The notes under the pieces: model-generated
What the model was told of the DNA's origin: nothing
The model's database searches: none
Seen by the model: the letters and a program-made list of their open reading frames with translations, nothing else
Shown: piece after piece, positions 22,492 to 35,349 of the stretch
Layout of the letters: each line of letters begins with the position of its first letter
Numbering within the stretch: the first letter of the stretch is position 1
Position numbers and translations under genes: made by a program
Source: Chaetomium olivaceum
Taxonomy: Eukaryota; Ascomycota; Sordariomycetes; Sordariales; Chaetomiaceae
Reading direction: 5' to 3'
DNA length: 64,000 nt
Assembly (NCBI GenBank): GCA_039881045.1
Contig: JAYWVB010000028.1
Location: 1-64,000 of the forward strand

Positions 22492-24798
22492 ATGGGGTCC
22501 ACTGGGTCTTCTAAAAAAGAACGCACAGCATCATACGCTGATGCTCTGCGTGGTCACAAGCTGTTCAATCCTGAGTCCAAGTCTGCCGAGGAGGTCAAAG
22601 CCGTGGCCGCACATAAACGCGCAGGTGCTCTGACGAATGAGCCGAATACAGGGAAGAATGCAGCTAAGAAAACCCCCAAAGAAGGGCACAAAATCAACCC
22701 AGAAGAAAGGTCATAAACCAGGCTCGACAGGCGTCGATGAGAGCGCGTCCCAGACTGAACAGACAGTAAAGGGTTCGCGTCATAAATCACCAAAATCTAA
22801 GGCTCGGACCGCAAAGCAACCCGCCAAGTCACCATTCTCATATGCCGAGGCCGTGAAGGGCAAACAATCACCAGCAACGCGCCGGCCCAAGAATGCACAG
22901 ACCAGTGAAGAGACCCAGCCGGCTGCCGATTCTTCTACCCAGGCAGCAGTTTCGGGGTCCGGTGCAAAGACATCATCAATCTCAGAATTTGAGCAGGGAG
23001 AGTCGAATCTCGAGGATATCAATAAGACTGAAGATGGCCATGACACATGTCGGGGCGCTTGGTCGGAAGACCATGATGCGGCTCAGCTGTATCGATATGC
23101 CCAGTTCCTGAGCGAAGCGCATGATACAGATATGATTTCACAAGCTTTGAGCCACGGCTACAACTCCATGATTCCTCCGCACGGACAGGACGAGCCCGAG
23201 CGAGAGTCACAAGACCCCCCGAACGACTATATAAGCAACAGCCCCGCCGCTTCTCAGCAGGAGATGTTTCCGCTCCGCTTCATCGTTCGCCATTTCCTTC
23301 TTCGTTGCCTTTTTCTCCCACGGCTTTCTCCACGCCTTCAGCTACCTTCGCTCAACTTTCACACCAAGCCTCCTCGGCACCATCATCCACCACTTTTGTA
23401 ATGGTTTATCCAAATAGCGACTCGGTTGATGAGACTATTAAGCGCATCATGGAGAATGACAGCAAGAGCAACAGAATTCTGGTAGAGTGGGAACAGCGAC
23501 TGCGTGATGTTATCACTGCCCACAATCAGGGCGAGATCTCGTAAGCAGCATGGACCCGTGGAGGCACCAACACACTTGCTAACAGACTAACAGACTTTGG
23601 GAAACACCATACGAGTGGGATGTCCTCGTGACGTGCGGCGACCAGACTTGGAAGCTCCATCGTGACATTCTCTGCCTCAAGTCAACCTTGTTCAAGGAAC
23701 GGTTGCCGGCTAAGAATCCTGTAAGTCAACAACCAAAAATGCCAAGCATCCGCCCCTTTTCTTCGTCAACAACACCAACTAACACCGTCGCCTAGAACGG
23801 GGGCTACGTCATATTCGACTGCAGTCAGCACGACCCTGCGCAGCTTTCCTACGCCCTCCATTACATGTATCACAATAGTAAGATTACCTGCCTGCCTAAC
23901 TAACCCTTCCTTTCCTTTCCTTCCTACCCAACACCCTCCCTCCCCACCAACCCAACCCCCTAACACAACCCCCCTATCAAACATCAAAACAAACAAAAAC
24001 CCAAACTAACCCCACCACACAGCCCTCCCCAAAAAGAAAATGGCCCTCCTCCACGCCCTGCACGGCCAGCCCATCCGCACCGCCGTCTTCACCTACATCG
24101 CAGGCGCCTCCATCGGCTACGAGCGCATGACGCTGGACGCGCTCACCGCGCTGCACGAAACCACTCTCCAACTAACCCTCTTCTTCCGCGACACGCCGCG
24201 CGCCACCGTCATGGGGCTGGACATGTCGGGCCTGTACAACCCGCTCGCGGGCGCGCTGGTGATGGCGTTTGAGCAGGGGGATGCGGGCGTGTGGATGCTG
24301 GGCCTGCGGGCGTCGCTGGCGCATCTGGTGGATGCGGTGCTGATGTGGTTGGGGTTGGATGCAGGGTTTCGGGAGGTTTTGGTCAGGGAGTGGATGCCGG
24401 GGTTGTGGTTGAAGCTGGTGGTGGAGAATTTGTGGTTTGCGAGGAAGGGCTTGTTGGATGATATGTGGGAGGTTATGGAGGAGGTGTTGGCTGTGAGGAG
24501 GGGGAGGGGGTTGAGGGCGTTGGAGGCGTGGCCGCCGGGTGGTGGTGGTGGTTGTGGTGGCGGTCGCGGGGCGGAGGGTTCTATGTCGAGCATTGGAGAG
24601 GGGGGGTGGAAGGGGGAGGAGAGGGATAAGGTGGGGTTGGCGGGTCAGTCGGACGGGGCGATGATGCTGCCATGGGAGACAGTCCGACGTGGCGGCCGAG
24701 GCGGAAGGTGGAGGACATTGAGACGGACGGTTAGATGCCGGACGGGGCGCGGTTCACGCTGGAGCAGTGGGAAAAGGCTTTTGAGGGGCGGAAGTTGA
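22492..24798 (+). CDS. BTB/POZ domain protein with a disordered N-terminus; disrupted model
   Basis: The BTB part is spread over exons ending at 23540, then 23594-23720, 23796-23877 and from 24023. Introns are 53, 75 and 145 nt with normal borders. The BTB core is WDVLVTCGDQTWKLHRDILC, LKSTLFKERLPAKNP and FDCSQHDPAQLSYALHYMYH. A C-terminal helical region follows (VREWMPGLWLKLVVENLWFA). BTB domains often serve as Cullin-3 adaptors, but no partner is visible. Upstream, a Lys/Ser/Pro-rich stretch with SYADALRG and SYAEAVKG motifs shifts frame at the C5 run 22673-22677 and back near 23245-23260. Another frame change lies near 24640-24690, and a TAG follows at 24732 before an open continuation to 25031. 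A shorter intact protein could start at the ATG 23401. It is either a decaying gene or one with assembly errors. Confidence 0.6.
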
Positions 24799-25031
24799 GG
24801 GACTTGTTTTACACGGGGATTTCGGGAGGGCCGACGAGATCAGTTGTCAACTCCGGCGGCCGGGTGTCTCCCGATGTTGCGGAGCATCCGTACCACGACA
24901 ACCGGCACCGGGAGGAGAACGGGCGCCGGGACCCAGGCAACAACGCCCAGGTGCCTCGATCCAATCACGGGGGCATCCCGGATCACAGTGGTTCTGAGAT
25001 GGGCATTCCCGACATGGGCCGTTTTCGGTAA

Positions 25032-28000
25032 AGTGCCCCTTCGGTTCGCTATCTTTTCTTGGGTTTGTTCGGATTGGCCTTGCCGCACTTACACGACATG
25101 ACGCCTCGCGGCATCGGTTACATGTCAGCATGGGCAAGATACTTGTTACGTCAACAGTTCGGCATTCGGCATTTAGATTTACCCAAAGGGACGGGACTAT
25201 ATCATGGGATTGGTTTCCCCGGATCGTTTCCCAGGAGGTTATGGTCGCCGGGGGAAGCTCGGGGGCATCTGTTGGGCTTTGTTGGGGCTGGATTCCTGCC
25301 TTGAGCAGCGACTTGGGGGTCATTTGTATGAAGGCTATCTGGCTGTGTTTATAAGGATAGATTTATCTTTCGTTTTGTCCAAACGACTAGATGTAATGTA
25401 ATGGTAATGATTAATGTCTCGACAATCAGCTTGAGAGATCGAGGACGGAGCTAAATTGTGCTTGTTCCTGGAGTCCTCGGGTGCCTGCCTGTTGGATTTC
25501 CAGGATACCACCCTTGGATGATGTGGATTTGGTGTCGGATCTTCTACTCCCATACTTATTCCTATGACGGCGTGTGGTACCGGCTAGTAACACCCTCCGG
25601 TACGTTGTCTGGATGCCTCCAAGTAATTAAAGGGGGACTTCAGGACATGCAGATATCCATCAAATACGCAGCTCGTCGATCTTAAGCCAGGAGTGGAGTG
25701 GCTATGGTTGAGTTCGATGATCATGACGCCAGCCCCGCAAGGGCTTCGATGGGCTGGATTCACAATGTCCTCCGATCCAACAAGCATCCTCACAGATCTC
25801 GTACGAGTGTAAGCGCGGAGCGTTCTGGACGAGCCACACACATACCCGCCAACAGAGCACACGACTCGCTGCAAAGGGATATTATTGGCATCCACTTAGT
25901 TGCCTGCTGCCGTTTCACCGGTTTCCGCTTTTCCCTGCGGGCCAAGGTACACGGCAGATGCAGGTGGGTGGTATGCAGGGTAGCAGGGTGGATGGCAGAG
26001 GAGAGTTGATGAGCAGCCGTTGAGGTGAAGAGGGGGTCTGGATTTCGAATCTGCGAGCAAGGGGGGTTAGAACTGGTTGTCAGCTCTGACGGCAGCCTTC
26101 AAAGTAGGCATGGGATTGTGTTGGGTAGAAAAACAGAATAGACCACGAAGCTCGGTACCCCCTTTTCGACATGTGGGAATAGCATAACTCCGCTTAACCT
26201 TTTCCCGGTTGCCTTGTTATACAGAGATCATGGAATGTCTCGATCTCACCCTTAATCTAGAATAAACAGTCTGGCCCAGGGATGGTTAGCTACAAGACGT
26301 GGAGTATCGGCTGAAGTGGCCCAACAGACGACGGTGCATTCATGAAAACGCAATGGCATTATCCGCTCTATCTGATCCGGCCAGGTAGTGTGTTGTAGCT
26401 ATTGCGTGTTACCACGTCGGTCCCTTTTGTTATTCTGTATCGCCACGCGTCCCCTTCCCTAAAACCACCATATCCGATTCGATGCGGAGGATGTTAGTGA
26501 GGTTGATAGAGGGGAAAGGGAGAGGGGCTAATGCAGTTGCTGATACAACCTCCCCGCTCGCCAATCTCTTGGGGTTTAAACAATCCATGCTTTGCTGAAA
26601 GGTTACCAGATCCATCTCAAGAAGGGATCCCGGGTCATCCCAGGCCATTGGCCAGTCTCTGCGTCTGGAAGCTGCGTTTTGCTTAATATTTCTGAGACAT
26701 GGAATTGGCCAGACATCGAGCAACACCCCGCTAGCTCAACCGCCGACTTGGCAGACAACTCATGCTTTGCTTTCCTCACGCTACTCTCACGCTACTGCAA
26801 TGCTCCCCAATTTCCCCGGAGGAAGGATGGGAAATGCAAGCATGCGCCATGTTCGCTTAGACTGGACTTGTCATGGCGTACGCCCCGCCCGATAGGCGCA
26901 TCTTGCCAAGACCGGGAGCGCACCGGTAAAGACGCTTGGGAGTTGGAAAGTACCTTAGTTATGTCCTTCGGATGTTGTTGACGGCTGGGAAGCGGCAGGC
27001 GGAGGTCTTCGTCCTATCGGCTCCTTGCTCGCTTTCCTTGTTCAGATGTAGCCGCATGTCGACATGAGACCAGCCGTGACTACAGCTGCACAGCTAGTAT
27101 ACCACTACTAACAAAATAATAAACGCGGGCAGCTGTCGGTGTACCTACCTACTTGAGCGCGAGTAAGAAGCGAAAGGTCCTGCATTCCTCTGATCATCGA
27201 TCCCGCCACCCTTCGTTTTAGCAAACCGTTGCAGAGCAGCGGGAAGGAGGGGCAGATCTCAAGAAGGCGCCACCGCCCGTGGCAAACCCGCCGGCATGCA
27301 CGATACAGGCCAGACAGGTATTTATGTATATATCCGTTCATGATCGGGATGCAAGGCGTCGTGGCAAGATGTTTGTTCGTTGTCAGCGGTCCCTGGGCAA
27401 TGAATCCACACCAAATGCTTAATCTGGTTAAGCTCGAACCGATCAACTCGCGCCCCGACTGCCAAGATGCATCCGAAGCCTCCCGCTTAACACCGTTTCT
27501 GAATGTGTTTTGTATCGGACAGTTTGAGAAACTGAGGGAGGGGGCGGGCAGGCCACGTGTAGGCAGCCAGGAATTTGTGCCCAACGTCCCCAAAGGCAGG
27601 CGTCTTGCTGTGACATGCTCCTTCTTTCCACTCGGGAGCGATCTTGCTACCCCGCATGTGGTGCAATTGGACACGCCTTGATAGTGGGGCCCTGACGTCG
27701 AGCTTAAGCTTGGCTTCTCACAGGATTGTCAGGACCGGGGTGCTTCCCCTGGTGCGCGGGGCAAGAACACCCCAGCCAACTGCACACACCATTGGCTGGT
27801 TGACTCATATTGGGTCCCACTTTGGCACATGGTAGCCAATCACACAATTGGGACCCTTGTTGGCACCCTGATAGCGGCATTCCGCGCTGGTTCGGGGCAA
27901 GTGCGGTGATCAACGCTTCTTGGTAGGGATGGCACGATGATGGGCAAGCGTGGCCGGCGCGCCCTCGAGGAACTGGAAGGAGTCGCCATTGCTTTTCTTT

Positions 28001-28661
28001 TTTATTCAAGATCCTGTCTTGCCTGTGTCATTGCTCTCCATCTTTGCTTCTTATCTTTGCCAACCCCATCTTCCCGTGGCAGTTGCCTCGTGACAAAACC
28101 CACAACACATCAATCGAGTCAGGAGCCGGTCACAGAAATACCCCGCTTGAGACCAATCGCCGGACCGGACCTGGTCCAGACTTTCGGCCAGCGGCGGATT
28201 GCACACTCGCACGCAACGGCAAAACAAAGGATTCCCCCGGACCACCGCAACGTGCCCTGCCCCGGACTCGCGCCTTGACGTCGAGGCAGCAAGGTGCCCA
28301 GTTGTCCCAATCGAACGAGGGGCTGCCGATCGAACTTGCTTAGTGGTTCGACAAAGAAAGGCAAAACCCAAGTGACCGATATCCCGGCGTTACACCATCC
28401 TCATCATCGTTCGACCCCCACACAATCACCTACTTAAGTGTTTCGCCTCCACCACTTCCCGTCGCCGACACGCGCAACTCGAACGATTCCGATCCACAAC
28501 ACGTACGAGTCTGCGGCTCTACCCACAACGGCACCCCATTCGACCGAGAACCACCCCCATTCTGCGACAGGCAATCCTGTGGCCGGCTTTGCGTTGAGAA
28601 CTGCGAGCAACTCGTTTATAAACCTACCATCATTTCGACCCCTCCATCCATTTCTCTCACC
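25032..28661. other. Gene-poor interval, 3.6 kb
   Basis: I found no protein-like frame, tRNA or repeat. Scattered open frames of 60-190 codons lack domains and splice signals. The last few hundred bases are the promoter and pyrimidine-rich leader of the gene at 28662. Confidence 0.4.
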
Positions 28662-29512
28662 ATGTCTTCCGACAGCGGGAACCCGACTACCAGCGCAAAC
28701 GACATGGCCCGACAGCGGCGCGGTTCTATCACCTCGAGCGCCTTCACCAACCTCTTCCGCAACAACTCCGTCTCGCAACCTGCCTCGGTACCCTTTTCCA
28801 CTCCGTTAGCCTCATCCGCCGCCAACGACCAACGTCGGAGGCTCTCTGTCACAACGATCGGGCTTTCGGGCACTTCCCCAACAACTTCGGCCCTCTTTCG
28901 CCGTGGCAGTCTGTCAACAAACTCGGATTCGATTGACGAGAACGCCATCGAGGACGAGGAGAGCACCCGCACCGCGCCGGTGACCCCATTCTCCCGCAGG
29001 ATGAGTTTCGGCGGCTCTCAAGCCATGCGAGGCCCGCGAAGCGCTACTACTTCTGGCACCAATGGTAGGCAGCCCCAGCCGTCGATGCGTCGCAGCAGCA
29101 CCGCTCTCGGTAGCCCGCCCACGCCGCCACTACCCTCTTCTGGCGTTGGGAACTACACGTGGGGCAAGATTTCTTTCCAGGCAAGCACTGCAAACCAGTC
29201 TAGAACGGGTTCTGACTTGTGCCCCCTTCTGCTCGATCAGACCAAGGATTCAACTGGTCTGAGCAGCTTAGGTCTCGTGCCGAGAGCACCGTCGCCTCTG
29301 GCTCTCGGCCCTCGTTCTCTTTTGGGTCGGGGCTCGGCGGCTCCCCTCCCCGGGCTGGCCCGCCTCCAGCTCCCACCAGCCCGCGCCATGACCGGGCCAA
29401 GTCCGTTTCCGACATGCCCGCACCTCCGGCACAGCCCCCGAGAGCGCGGGCACCCCAAAAGCCCGATCCTTTCCAGGAGAGGATCCTGAAGGGCGACTTC
29501 TACATGGACTAG
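28662..29512 (+). CDS. Conserved Ser/Pro-rich protein, unknown function, with a GC-AG intron
   Basis: Exons 28662-29163 and 29241-29512; 257 aa. The protein is largely disordered and rich in Ser, Thr, Arg and Pro, with short blocks RRGSITSSAFTNLF, QRRRLSVTTIGLSGTSP and SDSIDENAIEDEE. The C-terminal blocks are GFNWSEQLRSRAES, DRAKSVSDMPAPP and FQERILKGDFYMD. From memory these blocks recur in other Sordariomycetes, but no function is known to me. The several R-x-x-S sites could be basophilic-kinase targets (inference). The two halves are in different frames. A 77-nt intron with a GC donor (G|GCAAGA), a CTGAC branch and a GATCAG acceptor joins them in phase. Confidence 0.75.
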
Positions 29513-31654
29513 GTCGTGTTGACCACGATCGCTGTCCAAGATACCATTTCATGTACGCATACGTGCATTTTCTCCACCGTCTGACTTTCGGCTCGTCACT
29601 TTCACAGCACATTATTTTGCTACTTCCGCGGCGTTGTTTGGGAACGGCGGGCCCCAAATAGGGTGCACCCTGCCATGCTTTCCTTCAGTTTGGGGGAGTT
29701 GTGGTGCAGTTTATTCAATCGAGCTTGGGATTTATAGGCGAGTTAGTCTCCCGGCGGCAGCGGGAATGAGTGCAAAGCAAAGCAACGGAGTTCTGGGGAT
29801 GCTGTCAGGATTGTCGTATCATTCCATTAGGAGGGTAGCAGCTAGGGGCGGGAGGGATCATTGCAGGGTCATAGGCCGCATCGGTTCAGTCAGGGCGGGC
29901 AAGACAGCAATCAGACAAGGGGCCACGCCGGGGACGATGTTATCCGACATATCTTGTACGATTAGGGCTTCGGGTTTCTTGGGCCTTGGTTGTTACTGCT
30001 ACTGTTAACTCGAGACTGGGAAAGGCGGGAAACAATGCGGTTGAACCGTGTATGATTTGAATGGAGTTATTTGTCTTTTGGTCACCATCAGCATGGTCAT
30101 TTGCGCCCCTTTTGGGTTCCCGCTCTCTCTCTGCGTTCTTCTTACTTTCCTAGCTTTGTTGAGGATGCCCGTGACCCGGGCAGCCGGCACCGGGGGTCTA
30201 GTGATTGGTGGATTCGACCCTTCATATAACCTCTTGGGATCGTGTACCGGAGGGGGAAAAGGGGGAGAGGGCGGGCGGGTAGCTTTTCTTTGTTCGAAGC
30301 TAGCCATTGCCGTCCGGCTCATTGGCACGGCCGCGCTTGCGCCATTTGGGATATAAAGACACCGGGTGGTCAGCCGGCCCGAGTGGGCATGGTGATGCAT
30401 AAAGACTCGGTCGGACTGGGAGTGGGTTGGGCCGTGGCGGGGAGCTGCTTCCCGTTTGCCGGTAATTTGGACTTTTTCTACTTCTAGCGGGACGTCTCCG
30501 TTTTTGCTTTTTGCTGTTTCTTTTGGATATTGCGGTCTGTGTTGGCGTTGGATGATCTTGAGATTGTCGTAGGCGAGGATCGAGCGGAAACCAGAGTGTG
30601 GATTTAAAGACATACATATATATATATATATGTTAACGACAGACGAGTACACCATACTGTACCCAACCTGCATCTGGATATGCCATAGTAAACGAGACGG
30701 GCCCTCTTAAAAGTTAGTGTGCTTTGCTCGATGACCCGCTGCTTCTACGCCTGTCAGTCTAAGACACGCCGCCGATGGACAACCGTCCGCCCGGATACAT
30801 CCATGTATTATTTAAGTCGCTCCCGCCCATCCCGCAAATCAAAACCCCCCAAAACTGGAGCCCATCACCAAGCTAAGCTTACAATGAATGGCGCACCCCA
30901 CGGACCGCGCGCCGGACCCAAAGCCTAGCCAGTCGAGCGTACTAGAGCACCCGAGGGTGCCCTTTGTGTGCGTCAGAGATCCCCTTTCCATGGCACCGGT
31001 AATCCATATATCTCCTACAACAAACTCGCTCTCGCCCACTCATTTCACACCCTCCTGCTCGCCCGTGTGCCACGTCGTCAGAGAGCTGTTTGTCATTTAG
31101 TAGATGGCGTGCTTCAAACATAGAAATCTCGCTCGTTTGCTTTGTACTGTTCCGGCAGTTTGAGCGAACCCTAGACCGTGCGTAGTATTTCGGGCGGGGG
31201 GTGTTTGTGTAGTTTGAGTGTGTCTTTGGTCCTTTGGTTATTAGTTGGGTTTAAAGGGGAGGTCGGTGTGGTCGGCAACGGGAGGTGAGGGGAGGGGGTC
31301 GTTGAAGGTGTGAGGCTGGAGTAAGGCCGGTTGGTGGAATGGGGGATGTGAGATGCCTAGACTATGCCTTGAGGTCTCGCGCAGGTGGATGGTGAGTTTG
31401 GAGAAAGAAGTGGAATGTTTGTGGTGGGTGGACTTCAGTTACAAATAAAGGTTGATTCAGACCTTTGTTGACAGGATGGGATCGCGAGATCCTCAACACC
31501 ACTCGTTGCTATGGATGCGGCAGAACACAAACCACACTATTGTGGCGGCGCGTCAGGTTGCGCGTACTGTGTAAGTTGACCTAGGAATCGTGCCCGTGCT
31601 CGAGGAGACCGCCCGCACAATCTAAGGAAGGAACTCGCAGTCGATTTCCAACGA
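29513..31654. other. Gene-poor interval
   Basis: No gene is supported. It holds a TA dinucleotide run at about 30612-30632 and pyrimidine-rich stretches. The first part is the 3' UTR of the preceding gene. Confidence 0.4.
30612..30632. repeat. TA dinucleotide microsatellite
   Basis: About nine consecutive TA units within an AT-rich context. Confidence 0.85.
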
Positions 31655-31985
31655 GGACCACGGACCGGGTAGCCTAGCGGTTACTGGCGGTGGCTCCTCG
31701 GCCCACGGGCTAGCTAGTTCAACTTAACAGGTACCCGGACGTAAGGGAGGCTACAGGTTCGAACCAGGATGCTAGCACGGGGTTTTTCTTCTGAGGAGGC
31801 GTTTGGGACGCCGGCGGAGTCCTCCAACAATCAGAAGCGAGCAGCCCCCCATCGGCCCGACGGGGTATCACGGGGCTGCACCACGTCGTAAATCCCCCCG
31901 AGGGGGTTTCGTAGCCGGCTACCTCTCTTCGCGACCGCGAAGGGGGCTAGCCGGTGAGCTTTTGTGGTTTTGACCAAAATATTTT
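31655..31985 (+). mobile_element. tRNA-derived SINE-like element
   Basis: An A box TAGCCTAGCGG (31670-31680) fits the RNA polymerase III consensus TRGCNNAGYGG, and a B box GGTTCGAACC lies at 31756-31765, about 75 bp further on. No cloverleaf with an acceptor stem can be drawn, so this is not a working tRNA gene. A GC-rich body with hairpins follows (CCCCCCGAGGGGG; TAGCCGGCTA), then a T/A-rich end near 31985. A head with both boxes plus an unrelated tail is the SINE architecture. A related, diverged segment sharing ACTGGCGGTG and the B box lies on minus at 62860-62976. The borders are approximate. Confidence 0.55.
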
Positions 31986-32219
31986 CATATAGTTCCTTCG
32001 TCTATACTTGATGTTCCCGGTGGACAAGTGGAGTGCCCTCAACGCCTAACCACGCGATTACCATCCACCACCATTCTAATACGTAGTACAATACAATCGA
32101 CAAATAACCAAACAAACGCCAGCTTCCAATCCCATTCAATCCCATTCAATCCCATCCCATCCCATCTCAAATCCTTTCCATTCCCTACTCAAACATACAC
32201 ACCCCTCGAAACTCGAAAC

Positions 32220-35200
32220 TCAAAACTCAAAACCCAAACCCCCCACCCGCGGCGCCCCGCCACCATCCATCGCATCCAACCCCTCCCCCATCGCCGGAAA
32301 CCAGGCCGTCTGGTCCGGCCCGTTGTCCTGCATCATACCCCTCACCGCGCCCTCCCCAAACCCGCCCAGCGTCCAGTCCATCGCCTGCGCAAACCCGTCC
32401 CCAAACGTGGCGTACTCATACTCCGGGTCGGTGCTCGAGAAGGCGCTGTTCAGCCAGGGGAGGGACAGGTTGGCCGCCATATTGAGGGCGCCCTGCTGCT
32501 GCTGCGGCCCGACGCCGACCATGAAGGACCCGGGGCCGCCTCCGCCGGTGTTGTCGGTGGTGGACGGACCGGAGCTCGGCGACGAGTTGGTGTTGGTCGG
32601 GTCGTACATCAGTTGGGGTTGCCTGAGCCAGGGCCCCGTGGGGGTGGTACCCCCGAGCGGGGTGGTTGTGGCAAGCGGAAAGTCGACGCTGCTGGAGGGT
32701 CGCGGACCGCTGGCGGATTTGTTTGTTGCTAGCTCGGAGAGCAGTTGGAGTCCCGTGCTGGCTGTGGGTGGGTAGTCTTGTTGTTGGGGCAGTTGGGAAA
32801 TGGGAGGAGCGTTACCCCTTTCCCCAACGTTCGGGCGCGAGTGAGAGGGTTGGGGGGTTTCCGCTGTAGATGCGTTCGTCTCTGCATTCCGGCCGTTGTT
32901 CTGGTTCAGTTTCTGTTTATGGAACCAAGCCCGGATCATGACAAGCACGACGAGGAACTTGGCCGCTGGCCGGCTCCTATCCCCGGCGGCAGTCGCCCGG
33001 AACTGCTCAAGCAGACGGTCGAGATGTTGCTCAACCTTCATATCGTCCTTGTCTATGACTTTCCCCAGGTCGCTCTTGGGCGATGACGCCGCAAAGTACA
33101 GCTTGATTAGGACTACGACTGCGTAAGCGACCCGCACGAAGTTGAACACTGGCAGGCAGCGGATGGTGTGGACGTCAAGTGACAGGAACAGGTCAAAGAT
33201 GCCGTTGATAGCTGTGAGACAGGCCGACAGGGCGTTGATATGCGCAACCGACAGCACACCATCCATCCCAAGCTGTGTCTCGCTAGGGTGGAATCGGCAT
33301 TCATCGGCGGCGTCGTTGTGGGTGGCCACCTCGTGCATGTATAAGCTGATGACGTGGAAGCTCATTTGGAGGGATGCTAAGCCAGGGCTTGTTAGTATCG
33401 GCTAGGCGTAGAGGATCATGGTAGGGTGTTTGGAAAAACTAAAACGTACGCTTTCGCAATTCTTTCGGAACCGAATTGCTGTATTTCTCAAGCTCCCGCT
33501 CGAACCCCTTGAGCGCGTGCTGGGTCCTCGCCTCGGCGAGGTTCGGCGTCGACGAGGGCTCGTCCATGGAGAACTGGATGCCGATATCCTCGGCTACCTT
33601 GTGTGACCACACGAGATGACACAGGTACTTGTCAGTCGGTGCCGCGTCGGGTGCCGTCTCCAAGGCCTCCATACACTCGGCAATGAAAGGTGTCCAGCGG
33701 ATGAGGCTGGGACGGTGCAGCGCCATGGCGGTGTTGGTCGCCATGAAGTAGCACGTCAACCAGGCCCGGCGGGCTTCCGTAGTAGTCGGGTCGGGCTGGG
33801 ACTGCTTGCGGAGTGGATGGTCGCGCCAGGCATGCGCGATGTGTTTCCTAAACCCACCCTTTGCAGCCTTTTTCCTCCCGAGGCCAATCTCGATAGCCAT
33901 GACGGCGGCGACGTGGACCAATTGGTAGAATTTTAGCTCCTCGAACCGCTCGGGCGGCCAGTACCATATGACGGCTACCGTGATGGCCTGCACCAGCTCG
34001 AGGCTCTTGTTGCCGGAGATGATGATCCTGTCGGCAAATTGTTGCATCAGCTCCTTGGTCAGCACCCGCTGTAGGTTGGGCAGCTCGGACGCCGCTCCAG
34101 CCATGACAGCCAAGAACAAAACCGGCTTGGTCTTCCTCAGTTCGGCAGCCGTCAAGTCGGGGGCAGCACCACCCCGGGCAGGTGTGGGCACATGTGGACA
34201 TTGTAGCGGTTCAGGAGGTCAGCCGCTAGCCCCATGGTCAGCAACCCCTTGTCAACAACGTCTGGGTCCCGTTGCTCTTCGCTAGGTTGGCAACCAGGTT
34301 GTGGGGTGGACGAGGTCGGGGGCGCGGTATCGCGCATAGGAGCAGATGTAGGGCCTTCCTCGCCTGAGTCCCGGCGATCATCAAGTTTTCTCTTCCGCCC
34401 AGCCAGATCCGGGGCCGCAGGCTGGGCAACTGGTGGACGAGAAATAGACGGCGTGATACCGTATCGTATGACCTCGGCCTCCCTATCCCAAGTCCCTCTT
34501 TGCCCGGCGCCAGCTCCACCACCACCACCACCACCACCACAACCCACCAACCTGTCCCGCACCACCACCGCCCCCCACCACCGGCGCAGCCGCATTCACC
34601 ACCCCGGCACCAACCGCCCCCCTCGTAGCCACCAAACTCGCCGTCAGCGCATCAATCTTCTTCTCCAGCTCCGCGACCCTGCTATCCGTCTTCTTCTGCC
34701 TCTTGCGCGTCGGCTGGGTGACCACACACGCGCGCTTCCCCTTGGCACAGCGCCGGCAGGGGCCCTCCGGGTTGGCCGGGTCCGGGTCGCAGCGGACTTT
34801 GAGGCCGCGGCAGGACTCGCAGGCGCGGGGTTTTTTGGGGTCGACTCCGTCACCCCCGGTGGTGGAGCCGGTTGGGTGGGTTTGGTCGTGGTCGGGGTCG
34901 TGGTCGTTGGGGTCGTTGGGGTCATGGTCGTGGTCGTCGGGGGTGTCGTGGTCTTCGGGGCTGGGGTCGTCGTGTTGGTAGGTGTCTGGCGCGTAAGGAC
35001 CGGCGCTACCGCCGGCGCCGGGGTAGTGTTGTTGGTTTTGGGTGGGGGGTGTCGCGGTGGAGTGGTGGTGGCTGCCGGCGGCGGTGGTGCTGGACGGGGT
35101 CGGGGCGGCGGTGGTGGAGGAGTTGGGGGTCTGCGGGGAGAAGGCGGCGGCGGTCATGGGATCACGGTTCTGGCCGAGGGCGCGCGTGTTTTGCTGTTGA

Positions 35201-35349
35201 TGCGCGTGTGCTTGTGCTGGCTGGGGCGATTGTCCCCATGATGGCATCAATGGCTGTTGTGATTTGGAGGCGATGTCGCGGCAGACGGCGCTGGACGATG
35301 TCGAGGCTGCTGCCGCATTGCGGAGCAATGGATCTAACCTGGGATCCAT
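32220..35349 (-). CDS. Zn(II)2Cys6 transcription factor, PrtT/War1/LEU3-like
   Basis: The start is the ATG at 35349 (the frame runs further upstream but opens with TTG). The N-terminal 175 residues are Gln/Ser/Asp/His-rich. The zinc cluster lies at about residues 177-208 with spacing C-x2-C-x6-C-x10-C-x2-C-x6-C, followed by basic RKRQKK and a coiled-coil dimer helix. The middle domain has AAELRKTKPVLFLAVMAGA, FADRIIISGNKSLELVQ, VIWYWPPERFEELKFYQLV and WSHKVAEDIGIQFSMDEPS, which I know from PrtT/War1-type regulators. One intron, 33377-33449 (73 nt, GTACGT...TTAG), joins PKELRK to SLQMSFHVISLYMHEVA. The frame changes in the GGT/GGG-rich stretch at about 34515-34570 and at the G5 run 34159-34163, where one missing base would restore it. 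A target such as protease genes is inference only. Confidence 0.85.

Noticed and set aside
31670..31765. A genuine tRNA gene at the A/B boxes
   Set aside because: No acceptor, D or anticodon stems can be formed around the boxes, and the related copy at 62.9 kb has drifted freely. A SINE-like head fits better.
34234..35241. Plus open frame of 335 codons over the Zn2Cys6 gene
   Set aside because: Antisense of the His/Asp/Thr-rich region. The product is Val/Gly/Trp low complexity, while the minus strand has the clear zinc cluster.
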